Shown here piece after piece: positions 18,689 to 28,052 of a stretch of DNA of 64,000 nt. The stretch is from Bombilactobacillus folatiphilus. Its GTDB lineage: Bacteria > Bacillota > Bacilli > Lactobacillales > Lactobacillaceae. The stretch spans positions 930,001-994,000 of the forward strand of contig NZ_CP093366.1 of assembly GCF_023380265.1 (NCBI RefSeq), read 5' to 3'. The position numbers and the translations under genes are program-made. The notes under the pieces are model-generated. The model was given only the letters and a program-made list of their open reading frames with translations, was not told the DNA's origin and did no database searches. Position 1 is the first letter of the stretch. Each line of letters opens with the position of its first letter.

Positions 18689-20190
18689 TTGTCTAATCGG
18701 AAAGATGGTTGCACAATCACGGTCAAGTAAAAGGGCAAAAATTGAATCAAATAGCGACTCATCCCCGATTCAAACAATAATAAATACAAAATACTACCCA
18801 AAATTGTCAAATTCAAACCACTTTGTAACAAATTAGGTTGTCTCTTCAATTGCTGCCAACAGCTGGGTAGAGCCAAAACTAATAACAAGATCCACCAGCA
18901 CTGCGCAACAACATAAAAAATCGAAACATGACGTCCCAAAGGATAGAACAAACTACGTAAATATCCCCCGATTGTCCGTTTCTGGGGTCGAGTCTGTAAC
19001 AAAAAACCATTTGCATTGGAATTGCGCCCCCAACCCCAAGAACCATCTTGGACCGTGTAGTAAAATTTGCGTGCCAAAAATGGTAAATAACGCCAATTCA
19101 TCTTTTTAACGCGTTGCGTATAAACATCAATACTCAATTTACGCTTATTATTCTGGCCTTTTGTTGCTAACATTCGTGCAAAATCTCGTTGATTCCAATC
19201 TCCAACGCCTTGCGAACCCAACATCATATAATATGTCGATGGATGTTTCAATGATGTATTAATCGGATAAAGCTTTTGCGTTTTATTAATCTGACCAAAA
19301 AGACCGAAAAACAAGCCAAAACTCACACAAGCTGTTGCCAATAAACCGACATTTCGCCAACGTTTAGGCGATTTAAACATCACCATGATTAAACTAATCA
19401 AACATGCAGCTACTGCAAATATTACACTGGAAGCTTTGAGATAATAGCCAATCGCTATGACTAATCCCATGCTAATTGCTTCTAAATAACGCCATGAACT
19501 TTTCGTTCGCAGTAACAAAATGAGGAGCCAGAGGGCTAACGACGTCGTCAACAATGAAAGTGTATCGGTATAGGTAATGACCACCCAAGGACTCCAAATA
19601 AAAGTCAAGGTAAGTAAGATAAACAATAGTAGAGATTGATTTTTAGGTAAGATTTTTTTACCTGTCGCATAAAAAATCAAAACAGACACATCAATTGCCA
19701 AAGCATTAAACCAGTTGATGAAGGTCCACGATAAAGTAACATGGAGCCACAATGCCATTTTTTGCAAACCAGCGTAGAAATAAAACAAAAATAAGTTGTT
19801 GGGACAATACGACAAATAATTATAAGTCATGGTATGAAACGGTATACTTTTATCTTTATAGACATAACGCCTGACCAATGAATTGAGTGTTACCTGCGGA
19901 TCCCAAGTACTCCCGGTACTCAAGGTTAGAATCAATATAATTTGGAGTGCAACGCCACAAATAAATAAAAGCCAGGCTATTTTGACTTTAGTTCGAATTG
20001 TCATTCGACGCCAAAAATACCAACCAACCACAAAGATCATACCCAAAATTATAATTAATAAGCTCAAAACTCCTGTTTGGCTGCGCAGACGTTGTGGTAA
20101 AAAAAACAACGCCGATAGTAACATTGCTACCACGATAATTAATGTGAAAAACTGCAATAATTTAGCCTTTTTGTTTTGAAAAACTGTCAT
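18649..20190 (-). CDS. Polytopic GT-C-like glycosyltransferase (TIGR03766-like)
   Basis: A 513-residue integral membrane protein with roughly 11-12 hydrophobic segments spread over its length and a large extracytoplasmic loop near 330-400. The layout, with an early acidic loop and a PF-type region, is that of GT-C-fold lipid-linked sugar transferases of the PMT/ArnT kind and of the lactobacillus/streptococcus conserved membrane family TIGR03766. The acceptor is unknown; teichoic acid or surface glycan decoration is an inference. TTTAGGAGAG precedes the ATG. Convergent overlap with the EbsC-like gene is 40 bases. Confidence 0.75.
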   Translation of the reverse strand: MTVFQNKKAKLLQFFTLIIVVAMLLSALFFLPQRLRSQTGVLSLLIIILGMIFVVGWYFWRRMTIRTKVKIAWLLFICGVALQIILILTLSTGSTWDPQVTLNSLVRRYVYKDKSIPFHTMTYNYLSYCPNNLFLFYFYAGLQKMALWLHVTLSWTFINWFNALAIDVSVLIFYATGKKILPKNQSLLLFILLTLTFIWSPWVVITYTDTLSLLTTSLALWLLILLLRTKSSWRYLEAISMGLVIAIGYYLKASSVIFAVAACLISLIMVMFKSPKRWRNVGLLATACVSFGLFFGLFGQINKTQKLYPINTSLKHPSTYYMMLGSQGVGDWNQRDFARMLATKGQNNKRKLSIDVYTQRVKKMNWRYLPFLARKFYYTVQDGSWGWGRNSNANGFLLQTRPQKRTIGGYLRSLFYPLGRHVSIFYVVAQCWWILLLVLALPSCWQQLKRQPNLLQSGLNLTILGSILYLLLFESGMSRYLIQFLPFYLTVIVQPSFRLDNQSSGLSTDNDAK

Positions 20191-20265
20191 TTCGATGCTC
20201 TCCTAAATAAATTACTCAATTAGTATATCAAATTTCTACTAAATATTTTTCATTCCACAAAAAAA

Positions 20266-20286
20266 CAGTAACTTTAAAAGTTACTG
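20266..20286 (-). terminator. Rho-independent terminator upstream of the glycosyltransferase gene
   Basis: CAGTAACT/AGTTACTG arms and, on the minus strand, seven T after the stem. It would stop leftward read-through from the Cro-like gene before the glycosyltransferase promoter. Confidence 0.65.
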
Positions 20287-20379
20287 CTCTTAAGTACCCC
20301 TGCCAAGGAACTACATTATACACCTAACCTATGATAAGATAAGCACAAATAATAAATTAAAAATAAATAGGTGATTTTT

Positions 20380-20556
20380 ATGCATATTTCTATCCGTCGT
20401 TCTAGTCGTAATCGTGTAGTTGCTGGTGTTTTAGGAGGGTTAGCCGTTCATTTTGACTGGAACGCTAATTTACTCCGCATAATTTGGGTGTTGTTAACTT
20501 TAACTCCCTTTCCAGGTTTAATAATTTATTTAATTCTATGGTTGATAATGAAATAG
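20380..20556 (+). CDS. PspC-domain peptide
   Basis: A 58-residue protein that is almost only a PspC domain: RRSSRNRVVAGVLGGLAVHF (GVxGGLAxxF core), then two hydrophobic stretches ending LIIYLILWLIMK. PspC proteins work in membrane stress responses, often as partners of LiaS-like or Psp systems; none is adjacent here. The ATG at 20380 follows AGGTGA; a GTG nine bases earlier is part of that site. Confidence 0.85.
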   Translation: MHISIRRSSRNRVVAGVLGGLAVHFDWNANLLRIIWVLLTLTPFPGLIIYLILWLIMK

Positions 20557-20591
20557 CGATAATAGCTATAAAGCATGCTTTTTCGTCGTTA

Positions 20592-20837
20592 TTATGTATC
20601 CCAATCATAGAATAAATGTTTAATCGAAACGTGGAATTTATGAGATATAATATACATCTCATAATCATGGAAAGGTGCCTTACCGCGTTCCTTTTGTTCG
20701 TATTGGCGTCGATTTTTTAAACCAATTAATTCTGCCATCTCCGCTGTTGTCAAACCATTGTTTATTCTCAAGGCTTTTAATTTAGTCTGTGGATGTACAT
20801 AAATTTCCTTCAGCGTTTTTTTATCGATTCGTGCCAT
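20592..20837 (-). CDS. Cro-like XRE-family regulator
   Basis: An 81-residue protein with a helix-turn-helix of the Cro/CI type (KLKALRINNGLTTAEMAELIGL, about residues 19-40) and no other domain. It is divergent from an S24-type repressor across a 122-base region that contains two operator-like palindromes, and it carries a third in its own coding region (20641-20661). The arrangement is that of a phage-like repressor/antirepressor switch, but no other phage gene is adjacent. Its target is unknown. Confidence 0.8.
   Translation of the reverse strand: MARIDKKTLKEIYVHPQTKLKALRINNGLTTAEMAELIGLKNRRQYEQKERGKAPFHDYEMYIISHKFHVSIKHLFYDWDT
20641..20661. promoter_or_regulatory. Operator-like palindrome inside the Cro-like gene
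   Basis: A 21-base site with perfect outer arms TGAGAT and ATCTCA around nine bases. It uses the same half-site as the two palindromes in the divergent control region. Confidence 0.5.
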
Positions 20838-20859
20838 CTATTTAGCCTCCTCTTTTTAT

Positions 20860-20880
20860 AATATCTCATATTGAGATATT
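20860..20880. promoter_or_regulatory. Operator palindrome of the divergent regulator pair (site 1)
   Basis: Near-perfect 21-base inverted repeat: ATATCTCA, three bases, TGAGATAT, extended by A/T on each side. It lies 23 bases upstream of the Cro-like start, where it would cover that gene's promoter. Confidence 0.7.
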
Positions 20881-20929
20881 TATGTCAATCTCGAATTACA
20901 AAATTCTAATTTGATAAAAAATAGCTCTC

Positions 20930-20947
20930 TGTGATATATTTATCTCA
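20930..20947. promoter_or_regulatory. Operator-like palindrome (site 2)
   Basis: Half-sites TGTGAT and ATCTCA with a six-base centre, immediately before the AAGGAGG of the S24 repressor gene; suited to autoregulation. Confidence 0.55.
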
Positions 20948-20959
20948 AGGAGGAATTTA

Positions 20960-21619
20960 ATGGTTAAAAATGTTTTAGGACCAATTATTAAAAAATTAAG
21001 GATTCAGCAACATTTAACACAAGCTCAATTAAGCAAACTGACTGGCTTTAGTCAAAATACAATTTCTAATCATGAAAATCAAAAACGTGCTTTAAGTGAA
21101 CAAGAAATTGCTACTTATGCCCATACATTTAAGGTGACTCCCCAATTTCTTTATGATCTGCAACAAAAAGATGCTCATGACCCTAGTCAAAACCATTCTT
21201 ATACCTACTTTGACAAGGGTCTTTCTGCTGGATTACCAGAAAATGTGGAGGCTTTGACCAAGCAACAATCCAAAATTTTAAATTTGCCCGATCTCTTTTT
21301 GGGTAAATATGCTGGTCAACAAGATATTTTTACAATTAAAGTTAATGGCGAATCCATGAATCGGGTTTTACCGAATAATGCATTAATTGCTGTCAAGTCG
21401 GTTACTGAAATTGCTGAATTACATAATAACGATTTAGTTGTTTTTAAAGTTAATCAAGAATTGGCCGTTAAACGTTATTTTTATGATGCAATCAAGCAAA
21501 CTATTATTTTTCGTCCAGATTCTAACGATCCACGTTTTCATAGTTTAACTTATTCATTAACTGATTTTGATGATGTTCAAATCATTGGACGCGTAATTCT
21601 TTGTATTACACAATTCTAG
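20960..21619 (+). CDS. HdiR/CI-like repressor with S24 autocleavage domain
   Basis: A 219-residue protein. An XRE helix-turn-helix (HLTQAQLSKLTGFSQNTISNHE, about residues 16-38) is linked to a LexA/S24 domain. The catalytic serine lies in GESMNR (about 134) and the lysine in LAVKRYFY (about 172). A likely Ala-Gly cleavage site is in GLSAGLPE near residue 85. Such proteins (HdiR in Lactococcus, phage CI) are cleaved after RecA activation, so the divergent Cro-like gene may be DNA-damage induced. AAGGAGG precedes the ATG. It is closed by a bidirectional terminator shared with luxS. Confidence 0.88.
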   Translation: MVKNVLGPIIKKLRIQQHLTQAQLSKLTGFSQNTISNHENQKRALSEQEIATYAHTFKVTPQFLYDLQQKDAHDPSQNHSYTYFDKGLSAGLPENVEALTKQQSKILNLPDLFLGKYAGQQDIFTIKVNGESMNRVLPNNALIAVKSVTEIAELHNNDLVVFKVNQELAVKRYFYDAIKQTIIFRPDSNDPRFHSLTYSLTDFDDVQIIGRVILCITQF

Positions 21620-21634
21620 TAAATCATGTAAAAA

Positions 21635-21675
21635 ACCAGATAGTAAATTATCATCGCTGATAAATACTATCTGGT
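21635..21675. terminator. Bidirectional terminator between repressor gene and luxS
   Basis: ACCAGATAGTA and TACTATCTGGT arms, 19-base loop, with A run on the left and T run on the right. Confidence 0.85.
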
Positions 21676-21683
21676 CTTTTTTG

Positions 21684-22157
21684 CTAAATAACATTTCGTT
21701 CAAAGGGTTGATCACTAATGCCCTCTGCTAAAATCTTTTGACACCATTCTTTCGCACTGAATAAAGAGTGATCGCGATAATTACCACAACTATAAATATC
21801 GGTGCCTTGCACATCATCCCAAGTAATCTGTTCAGCAATTTCCTGTAAAGAACTCTTAAGCGCTTTGGCCACCTCAGTTGTGGAATGTTGTCCCCAAACA
21901 ATCAAATGAAAACCTGTCCGACAGCCAAAAGGTGAACAATCAATCACACCTTCCAAACGATCACGTAACAAACCCGCTAACAAATGTTCAATAGTGTGCA
22001 AACCACCTGTGGGAATCGCATTTTCATTCGGTTGAACCAACCGCAAATCATAATTACTGATAATATCGCCCTTCACACCATGTTCTTCGCTGATCAATCG
22101 CACATAAGGTGCCTTCACTTTTGTATGATCCAAGGTGAAACTTTCTACTTTTGCCAT
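21684..22157 (-). CDS. luxS: S-ribosylhomocysteine lyase
   Basis: A 157-residue LuxS that splits S-ribosylhomocysteine into homocysteine and the autoinducer-2 precursor DPD. The metal site HTIEHLLA (about residues 53-60) and the third ligand cysteine in [13 protein letters not shown] (about 125) are present, as is the catalytic-region [13 protein letters not shown] with its cysteines near 77-83. AGGAG before the ATG at 22157 sets the start; the longer open frame upstream is leader. It is monocistronic. Confidence 0.97.
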   Translation of the reverse strand: MAKVESFTLDHTKVKAPYVRLISEEHGVKGDIISNYDLRLVQPNENAIPTGGLHTIEHLLAGLLRDRLEGVIDCSPFGCRTGFHLIVWGQHSTTEVAKALKSSLQEIAEQITWDDVQGTDIYSCGNYRDHSLFSAKEWCQKILAEGISDQPFERNVI

Positions 22158-22287
22158 GTTAACTTCTCCTTTCAAAGGATTATTTTACTCGCATTTCATA
22201 ATTTTAAAATAATCATCGCAAATAAACTTGAATTAATCCCACGTTTTAACATATAATTTCGGTAAATTAATTTGATTTCAAAGAAAG

Positions 22288-22488
22288 ATGGCAAAAATAA
22301 TGTTTACTTTACTCTTATTATTATTAATTTTAGCGATTCTCAGTCTCATTTGGAACGTCTTTAAATTTTCCGTTCATCTACTTCCAGTAATCTTAATTCT
22401 CACAGTTATCTTCCTCTTATTAAAGTTAGTCTGGCTCATTTTGCCAGTAATTCTGATTTTTCTCTTGATTAAACTAGTCAATCGATAA
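22288..22488 (+). CDS. Small hydrophobic membrane peptide
   Basis: A 66-residue peptide made almost entirely of two or three leucine/isoleucine-rich membrane segments with a short basic end (LIKLVNR). The ribosome binding site is weak (AAGAAAG), and a second ATG at 22300 is possible. It is divergent from luxS. I do not recognise a family, and the translation itself is uncertain. Confidence 0.45.
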   Translation: MAKIMFTLLLLLLILAILSLIWNVFKFSVHLLPVILILTVIFLLLKLVWLILPVILIFLLIKLVNR

Positions 22489-22584
22489 CCACCTAGCAAT
22501 TTGTCGAATAAATTTTAACAAAAATCATGGTTTGATTTTTTGAAATTTTATTTTTTACAATTGCTTTAAATCAGTTCAAAAAAA

Positions 22585-22606
22585 CTAAGATCAAATGCTA
22601 TCTTAG
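22585..22606 (-). terminator. Terminator of the ribokinase gene
   Basis: CTAAGAT/ATCTTAG stem with, on the minus strand, TTTTTTTG after it. Confidence 0.7.
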
Positions 22607-22617
22607 TCTCATTGATT

Positions 22618-23538
22618 TTACTTAGATAATTGCTCAATCTCTTTTTGATACGGAATAGAAGGTTGCGCACCATAACGTTGCACAGTAATCGACGAAGCTT
22701 GATTCGCTAACAAAATCGCATCTGCTAAATTGGACAAATCAGGGTGCAAGATACTACTTAAAGCGCCAATAAAAGTATCACCGGCGGCTGTCGTGTCAAC
22801 CGCGTGCACTTTCAACGCCGGCACCAAAGCAAAAGTCTGACCATCATCATAATAGGCCCCTTGCGCACCAACAGTTATGATAACAACCGCGACACCTAAA
22901 GCATGTAATGCAGTCGCTGCCTGTTTGGCGGAAGCTTCATCTACAACTTGAACACCTGTGATCACTTGTGCTTCCGTTTCATTGGGAATAATAATATCTG
23001 TCAATGCCAATAACTCTGGTGCAATCTCGGCTTTGGCTGGTGCCGGATTTAAGATTGTTTTGACACCAGATGCCTGTGCTAATTTAAAGGCTTCGATCGT
23101 AGCCTCTGATGATGTTTCAAATTGTGCAATAACAAAATCACTCTTTTGAATCGTCACTGTTTGTACCTGCACCTCAGATACACCAAAATCAAAGTTGGCA
23201 CCTGCATAAATGATAATATTGTTTTCACCAGCATCATCGACAGAAATAAAAGCTTGTCCCGTTGTCTGGTCAGCAATCGTCTGAATTCCAGTCACATCAA
23301 TGTCTTCATTTTGCAACATTTGACGCATCATCTGCCCTGGCGCATCATCACCAACTGCCCCGATGAAATGAGTTTGACTGCCTGCACGACACGCAGCTAC
23401 AGCTTGATTGGCACCTTTACCACCACCAGCTGTATAATGTTCTTTCGCATGAATCGTCTCTCCCGGACGAACCAACTGTTCAACTCGCAAATTATTATCT
23501 AAATTAATACTCCCGACAATGGTTACCGTATTCATCAT
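22618..23538 (-). CDS. rbsK: Ribokinase (PfkB family)
   Basis: About 306 residues of a PfkB-family sugar kinase. The N-terminal signature GGGKGANQAVAACRAG (about residue 38) and the C-terminal DTTAAGDTFIGAL (about 250), with the catalytic aspartate in AAGD, fit ribokinase, which phosphorylates ribose to ribose-5-phosphate. Three ATGs compete; those at 23538 and 23535 follow GAG with six to nine bases. It stands alone with no rbsD or transporter next to it, so nucleoside salvage is as likely as ribose uptake. Confidence 0.88.
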   Translation of the reverse strand: MMNTVTIVGSINLDNNLRVEQLVRPGETIHAKEHYTAGGGKGANQAVAACRAGSQTHFIGAVGDDAPGQMMRQMLQNEDIDVTGIQTIADQTTGQAFISVDDAGENNIIIYAGANFDFGVSEVQVQTVTIQKSDFVIAQFETSSEATIEAFKLAQASGVKTILNPAPAKAEIAPELLALTDIIIPNETEAQVITGVQVVDEASAKQAATALHALGVAVVIITVGAQGAYYDDGQTFALVPALKVHAVDTTAAGDTFIGALSSILHPDLSNLADAILLANQASSITVQRYGAQPSIPYQKEIEQLSK

Positions 23539-23631
23539 AATCATCTCACAATCGTAAATTTAGCCTAAAAACTGTCCACAAGGTTATTATTATCATACCT
23601 TACTTATTTAAAATAACCTAGAATTCAAAAA

Positions 23632-23652
23632 AAGCACTTAAATTAAGTGCTT
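23632..23652 (-). terminator. Terminator of the antiporter gene
   Basis: AGCACTTAA/TTAAGTGCT stem; on the minus strand it is followed by TTTTTTTG. Confidence 0.75.
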
Positions 23653-23687
23653 AACTTTTAGTAAATTTGCGTCCCAATAGACTATCT

Positions 23688-25130
23688 TTATTTCGGATTA
23701 CTTAAAGTGGTATGCAATTCAGAAATTTCGTCCCAAGGTCCTGTCAAAATTAAGTGATCGTGTAATTGCATGATCGTTTCGCCATGCGGAACCAGTGGCT
23801 TTCTTTGCCGGATAATTCTGCTGACAGTAATATCTTTAGGCAGCTGGGAAATCTGGGTACCAGCAAAATTAGGATTCAAAATCTCAAATTCGAAGATTTG
23901 GGAATGCGTCGAAGTAATAAGCGGTAAAATCCGTGGTGATTCAATGGCTGACCGCAAAACACCTACACCTACATCAAATGTGCTGAAATATTCAACATTA
24001 GCTTGTGCCAATTCTTCCGCCATTTGACTGGCTTCCTCCGGATCAGGATTATCCAGCCGAACTAAAACGCGCTCCACACCATACTTTTTAGCTGCTAAAG
24101 CTAACTCATAATTAGTTTTGGAATGGATTTGCGAAACAACGAGAACATCAGTATCAAAGACACCGTCTTGAATTAGGACATCCTCATCCAAGTTAGGCAC
24201 CATAGTTATTGATACATGATCTTGATACGTATCGTAATTCTCTTGATGATTGGTATAAAGAGACACATCATACCACTCCTTGGGCAACTCTTGGCAAGCG
24301 GCGGCAGCTAAAGATGTTGCCCCCAGAATATGAACATTGGTCTTAGCTATCTGCTGCTCTTTGGGTTGATACAATTTTTTAAACATCAGTGGACCCAGCA
24401 AGCAAGTCAAAACAGCTCCAATTGTGAAAGCGCCACCTTGCGCAGCCGTTAGCGCGTGAATATCTTGCGCAATGGCGACACCGGATATCACTAAAGTAAT
24501 GGTTGTTTCAGAAAGCCAAGTACCAGCGATAGAATTTTTCTTGGAAAAAAGTAATTGAAAGCCAAAATAGCTCGGCAATTTTGCCAGCAGGAAAGCCACC
24601 AATATTAGCGGAATCAAAATAAGCGTAGTTTTGGAGCTCAAAAGCGTAACGAGATTTAACTTAACACCAGTCAAAATAAAGAAAAATGGAATTAGAAAAC
24701 CATAGCCAATCGCATTTAATTTCATTTCCGTACTCTTTTGCGGTTCTAGTAATTTAATCACAATACCCGCTAAGAACGCGCCTAAAATATTTTCTGCGCC
24801 GACCGACATCGCCAAAACAACCAAAATGACAATGACCAAGAAGGCAAAACGCATGTCTAATTGCGTAGTCGATTTAGTAAATTTATTGAAATTTTTAAAA
24901 AAGTTGCGAAAACGTGTCAATAGGAAGGAGGCAGCTAAAAAAACAAGTGAAAGTAACCATAAAGTGCCACCATTGCCACTTTTAATGGAGGAATAAATAG
25001 TCAACCCTAATAATGGAATAATTTCGCCTAAAACACCGAACAATAACAGCGTTTGTCCATAAGTATTACCGAGCAGATTATTTTCCTTCAAAATACTAAT
25101 CATGACACCTAGAGAAACTGTGGCGAACAA
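23688..25130 (-). pseudogene. CPA2-type cation/proton antiporter, 5' end missing
   Basis: The frame encodes 480 residues of a KefB/NapA-type sodium(potassium)/proton antiporter. It starts in the middle of a membrane segment (FATVSLGVMISILKENNLLG, which in relatives lies roughly 100 residues in). It continues through about eight further helices and ends in a TrkA-N/C-like cytoplasmic region (about 285-475, with VLVVSQIHSKTNYELALAA). There is no ribosome binding site, and the only starts are an internal TTG and ATG. Upstream in frame, the coding sequence stops after eight codons at the end of the neighbouring dehydrogenase gene. I infer that an insertion removed the first third. Confidence 0.7.
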
Positions 25131-25154
25131 ATTAGATCTAAAACTAGAATCACC

Positions 25155-26267
25155 TTATTCTCGATAGTTCATAATAACCTTGCCAAAACGAGCATTAACA
25201 TTATAAGTTTGGTGTAAAAAATCATCTCCATTATTTGGTGTAAATGATCCATAAATTTTAAAAGGTGGATTCTTTATGTCATATCTTCTTATAGCTTGAA
25301 CCAAATCTTCAGTGGTTCCAATGCAATTACCTATAATTGAAATATTATTTATCATTACTTGGAGCATAATATCTTGTAGTTTATTTTCAATTACATAATC
25401 AGTCGGCTCATAAAAAGTTTTATGCTGATTTTTATAACCACATGTAATATATCTACCTCCTACATTGAGGTGATTGACAGCGGTTCCAATATGAAGATCA
25501 AAAAAAGGATCAAAAATGACATCAAATTTTTCCAGAATATCTGGCCATTTAATATTTTTACGTTCCATATAAAAATACTTTGCACCTTGCACAGTACTCA
25601 ATTCTTCTTTGCTCCATGGTGTAGTTGATAAAATAGTAGTGTTAATACCACGATTCAGCAATCCTCTAATTATAAATAGCGAAGTATTAGAACGTGCACT
25701 CAATACTAGTGCACGTTCAGTACTATTTATATTACTACGTCTAATCATACTTTCAGATGTTTGGCCACCAATAGAAAATCCCGCAGCAATATTATTAGAT
25801 ATCTTAGTGTCTATTTTCAATAATTTAGAATGATGGAGACTTAACCAACCTTTTGATGTTTCATTAGTAACAACCCCAGGGGCAACATTAGGAGCAGGAG
25901 CATCAGGATATGCACAGTCAGGAATAACTCTATCACCTATTTTTAAATCTTTAACATCTGGACCAATTGCTATTACTTCGCCAACAAAATCAGATCCAAA
26001 ATATGATATAGGAGATGCTTCACTCTCAAGTCCATAATTGATTTTATTACCATTTTTCACAATAATAGCTTTGTCACGATAATTACACGAAAAAGAAAGT
26101 ACTTTTATTAATACAAAACCACCATTTTTATAACTGCCTTTATCAAATCTTGGTTTATTAACATCTAAAGTGCCAACTTTTATTTCATTTTCTGCTATCT
26201 GTATAGGATTACTATTACATCTAGAATAAGGAATTAATTTGTCATTTATCAAACCTATAATTTTCAA
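25155..26267 (-). CDS. Zinc-type medium-chain dehydrogenase/reductase (possible LanJ-type)
   Basis: A 370-residue MDR-family oxidoreductase with a GroES-like domain (FVLIKVLSFSCNYRDKAII, FGSDFVGEVIAIGPDVKDLKIGDRV) and a Rossmann domain (RALVLSARSNTSLFIIRGLLNRG). Stretches between 130 and 160 (PDAPAPNVAPGVV) are unlike standard alcohol dehydrogenases and resemble crotonyl-CoA-reductase-like members. Because it sits with an ABC-2 exporter, a role in modifying a peptide is possible, as LtnJ-type enzymes reduce dehydroalanine in lantibiotics. No precursor or LanM gene is present. TTG at 26267 is the likely start, since GGAGG lies eight bases before it and after an earlier ATG. Confidence 0.65.
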   Translation of the reverse strand: MKIIGLINDKLIPYSRCNSNPIQIAENEIKVGTLDVNKPRFDKGSYKNGGFVLIKVLSFSCNYRDKAIIVKNGNKINYGLESEASPISYFGSDFVGEVIAIGPDVKDLKIGDRVIPDCAYPDAPAPNVAPGVVTNETSKGWLSLHHSKLLKIDTKISNNIAAGFSIGGQTSESMIRRSNINSTERALVLSARSNTSLFIIRGLLNRGINTTILSTTPWSKEELSTVQGAKYFYMERKNIKWPDILEKFDVIFDPFFDLHIGTAVNHLNVGGRYITCGYKNQHKTFYEPTDYVIENKLQDIMLQVMINNISIIGNCIGTTEDLVQAIRRYDIKNPPFKIYGSFTPNNGDDFLHQTYNVNARFGKVIMNYRE

Positions 26268-26285
26268 CTTTATAACCTCCATGAA

Positions 26286-27095
26286 TTATAAATTTAATGT
26301 AATTTTTTCACGATTAAATTTTTTAACTACTATTTTAAATATTACAAAATCAATTATTACCAAAATAAATGCTAATAATAACGTTACTAAAACATTAAAA
26401 ATCAGCAATCCACTTGCTTGAGAAATTATTAATCCAATAAGCGGTAAAATCAAAACCATAGAAACCGATTGTGCAGATTTACTAGATGAAACTCTTTGGG
26501 AAACCATAATTACCAATAATATAGATAAAAAAGTAATTACCGGAACTAAAACAAATCCTACAGTGATCCAAACAGCATTAGGAAAAATAACTCTACCAAA
26601 AATAGTTAAACCAACAGTATCCAGAATAATACCGTAAATTAATATAGATCCCCAAGTTATAAAAACACTTGGAATAGCTGCTGCCATAATCTTGCCCAAG
26701 ATTAATTCTGAATCAGTGACAGGTGTATACAGCAATCCTTCCAATGTTTTATTTTCTTTTTCACCAACAAAACTAGTACTAGCAATAACAGTAGAAACAA
26801 TAATTGGAATTAATAAAAATAATGGAATGAAAAAATAAATAAACAAAGCGTACGTACCAATTTGACTATGAGAAATATTATTCGGTAAAAACTTGACACT
26901 TAAATTCCCCAAAAACTGATTAATGCCACTTACATTTTGAATTAAAGCATTCCTAGTACCTCCAATAATGATTAATAAGGGTAAAATTATACTGAAAATT
27001 ATAGGTATGATGAACAATGATGTCAGCGTTGCTTTATCTTTTTTTATTTCTAACAATTCTTTATTCATAATAGTAACAACTCTATTTTTATTCAC
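26286..27095 (-). CDS. ABC-2 type exporter permease
   Basis: A 269-residue membrane protein with six hydrophobic segments, beginning with the cytoplasmic NKELLEIKKDKATL typical of NatB/YhaP-like permeases and carrying FVGEKENKTLEGLLYTP after the second segment. It should form the channel for the ATPase encoded just upstream; its GTG start follows that gene's stop directly with AAAGGAG eight bases away. Substrate unknown: a sodium/drug exporter or a bacteriocin self-protection pump are the usual options. Confidence 0.8.
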   Translation of the reverse strand: MNKNRVVTIMNKELLEIKKDKATLTSLFIIPIIFSIILPLLIIIGGTRNALIQNVSGINQFLGNLSVKFLPNNISHSQIGTYALFIYFFIPLFLLIPIIVSTVIASTSFVGEKENKTLEGLLYTPVTDSELILGKIMAAAIPSVFITWGSILIYGIILDTVGLTIFGRVIFPNAVWITVGFVLVPVITFLSILLVIMVSQRVSSSKSAQSVSMVLILPLIGLIISQASGLLIFNVLVTLLLAFILVIIDFVIFKIVVKKFNREKITLNL

Positions 27096-28019
27096 TTACA
27101 GCACTCCTTTACCTAATAGATCAAAATATAATTCTTTAATTGTATGTTCAACTTTGTTAATTCCGATTACATCAACATTTGATGTAATCGTAGCAATTAT
27201 TTTAGGAATGGATTGTTTGTTTTTCACTGTTAAATAAACTTTTTCATTTTTAAAGAAGTAATTATTAGAAAAATTTTGATCAAAATAATCTCTAGCTTTG
27301 TTGGCATTATCCAACTCTATTTTTAATTGTGTAGTTGGCCAATGTTCATTAATTAATCTATTTGATTCTCCTTGGACAATTACCCGTCCACTATTCATTA
27401 TTAAAATATCCGTTGCTAATTGTTCTAGACCATCTAATTGATGAGTAGCCATAATAATTGTAGTATCTTTCTCTTCAATATAACTCTCAAGACAATCAAT
27501 TAACTTCCGAGATGTTTGTGGATCCAAACCAGATGTAGGTTCATCCAATATTAATAATTTTGGTTTAGGTAATAATGATCTAATCAGCAATACTTTTTGT
27601 CTCATTCCTTTGCTTAATTGCTTTACCTTGTCATCCGATCTAGATACCAGCTCAAATACATCCAATAACTCAGCAATATCTGACATAGCCCTTTTTGCAG
27701 GAATATTATATAAATTAGCCCAAATACGTAAATTTTCCATTATACTTAGATTTTCATACAATGATCCGTCATTTTGAACGCTTATTTTTTCCCTTAATTT
27801 ATCTGCTACTTTGCGAGAATTTAATTTCTGATTAAAAATAACAATATCTCCGTTATTTGGTACAATTAGCCCAGTCAACAACCTGATAGTAGTAGTTTTA
27901 CCTGCACCATTTGGACCTAATAACGCTAAAACATGTCCTTTAGCAAGTGAAAAACTCATATCATTAACAACATTTATACCGTTAATTTTCTTGCTGACAT
28001 TATTAAAATTTATTATCAT
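27096..28019 (-). CDS. ABC transporter ATP-binding protein
   Basis: A 307-residue ABC ATPase with Walker A GPNGAGKTTT (about residue 34), signature LSKGMRQKV (about 137), Walker B LLILDEPTSGLDP (about 152) and switch histidine MATHQ (about 185). The last 90 residues form the accessory domain of drug/lantibiotic-type ABC-2 ATPases. It forms an operon with the permease and dehydrogenase downstream. The cluster is AT-rich relative to the flanking core genes. Confidence 0.85.
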   Translation of the reverse strand: MIINFNNVSKKINGINVVNDMSFSLAKGHVLALLGPNGAGKTTTIRLLTGLIVPNNGDIVIFNQKLNSRKVADKLREKISVQNDGSLYENLSIMENLRIWANLYNIPAKRAMSDIAELLDVFELVSRSDDKVKQLSKGMRQKVLLIRSLLPKPKLLILDEPTSGLDPQTSRKLIDCLESYIEEKDTTIIMATHQLDGLEQLATDILIMNSGRVIVQGESNRLINEHWPTTQLKIELDNANKARDYFDQNFSNNYFFKNEKVYLTVKNKQSIPKIIATITSNVDVIGINKVEHTIKELYFDLLGKGVL

Positions 28020-28052
28020 AAAATAATTTTTCTCCTTCTAGTTACTAAATAA

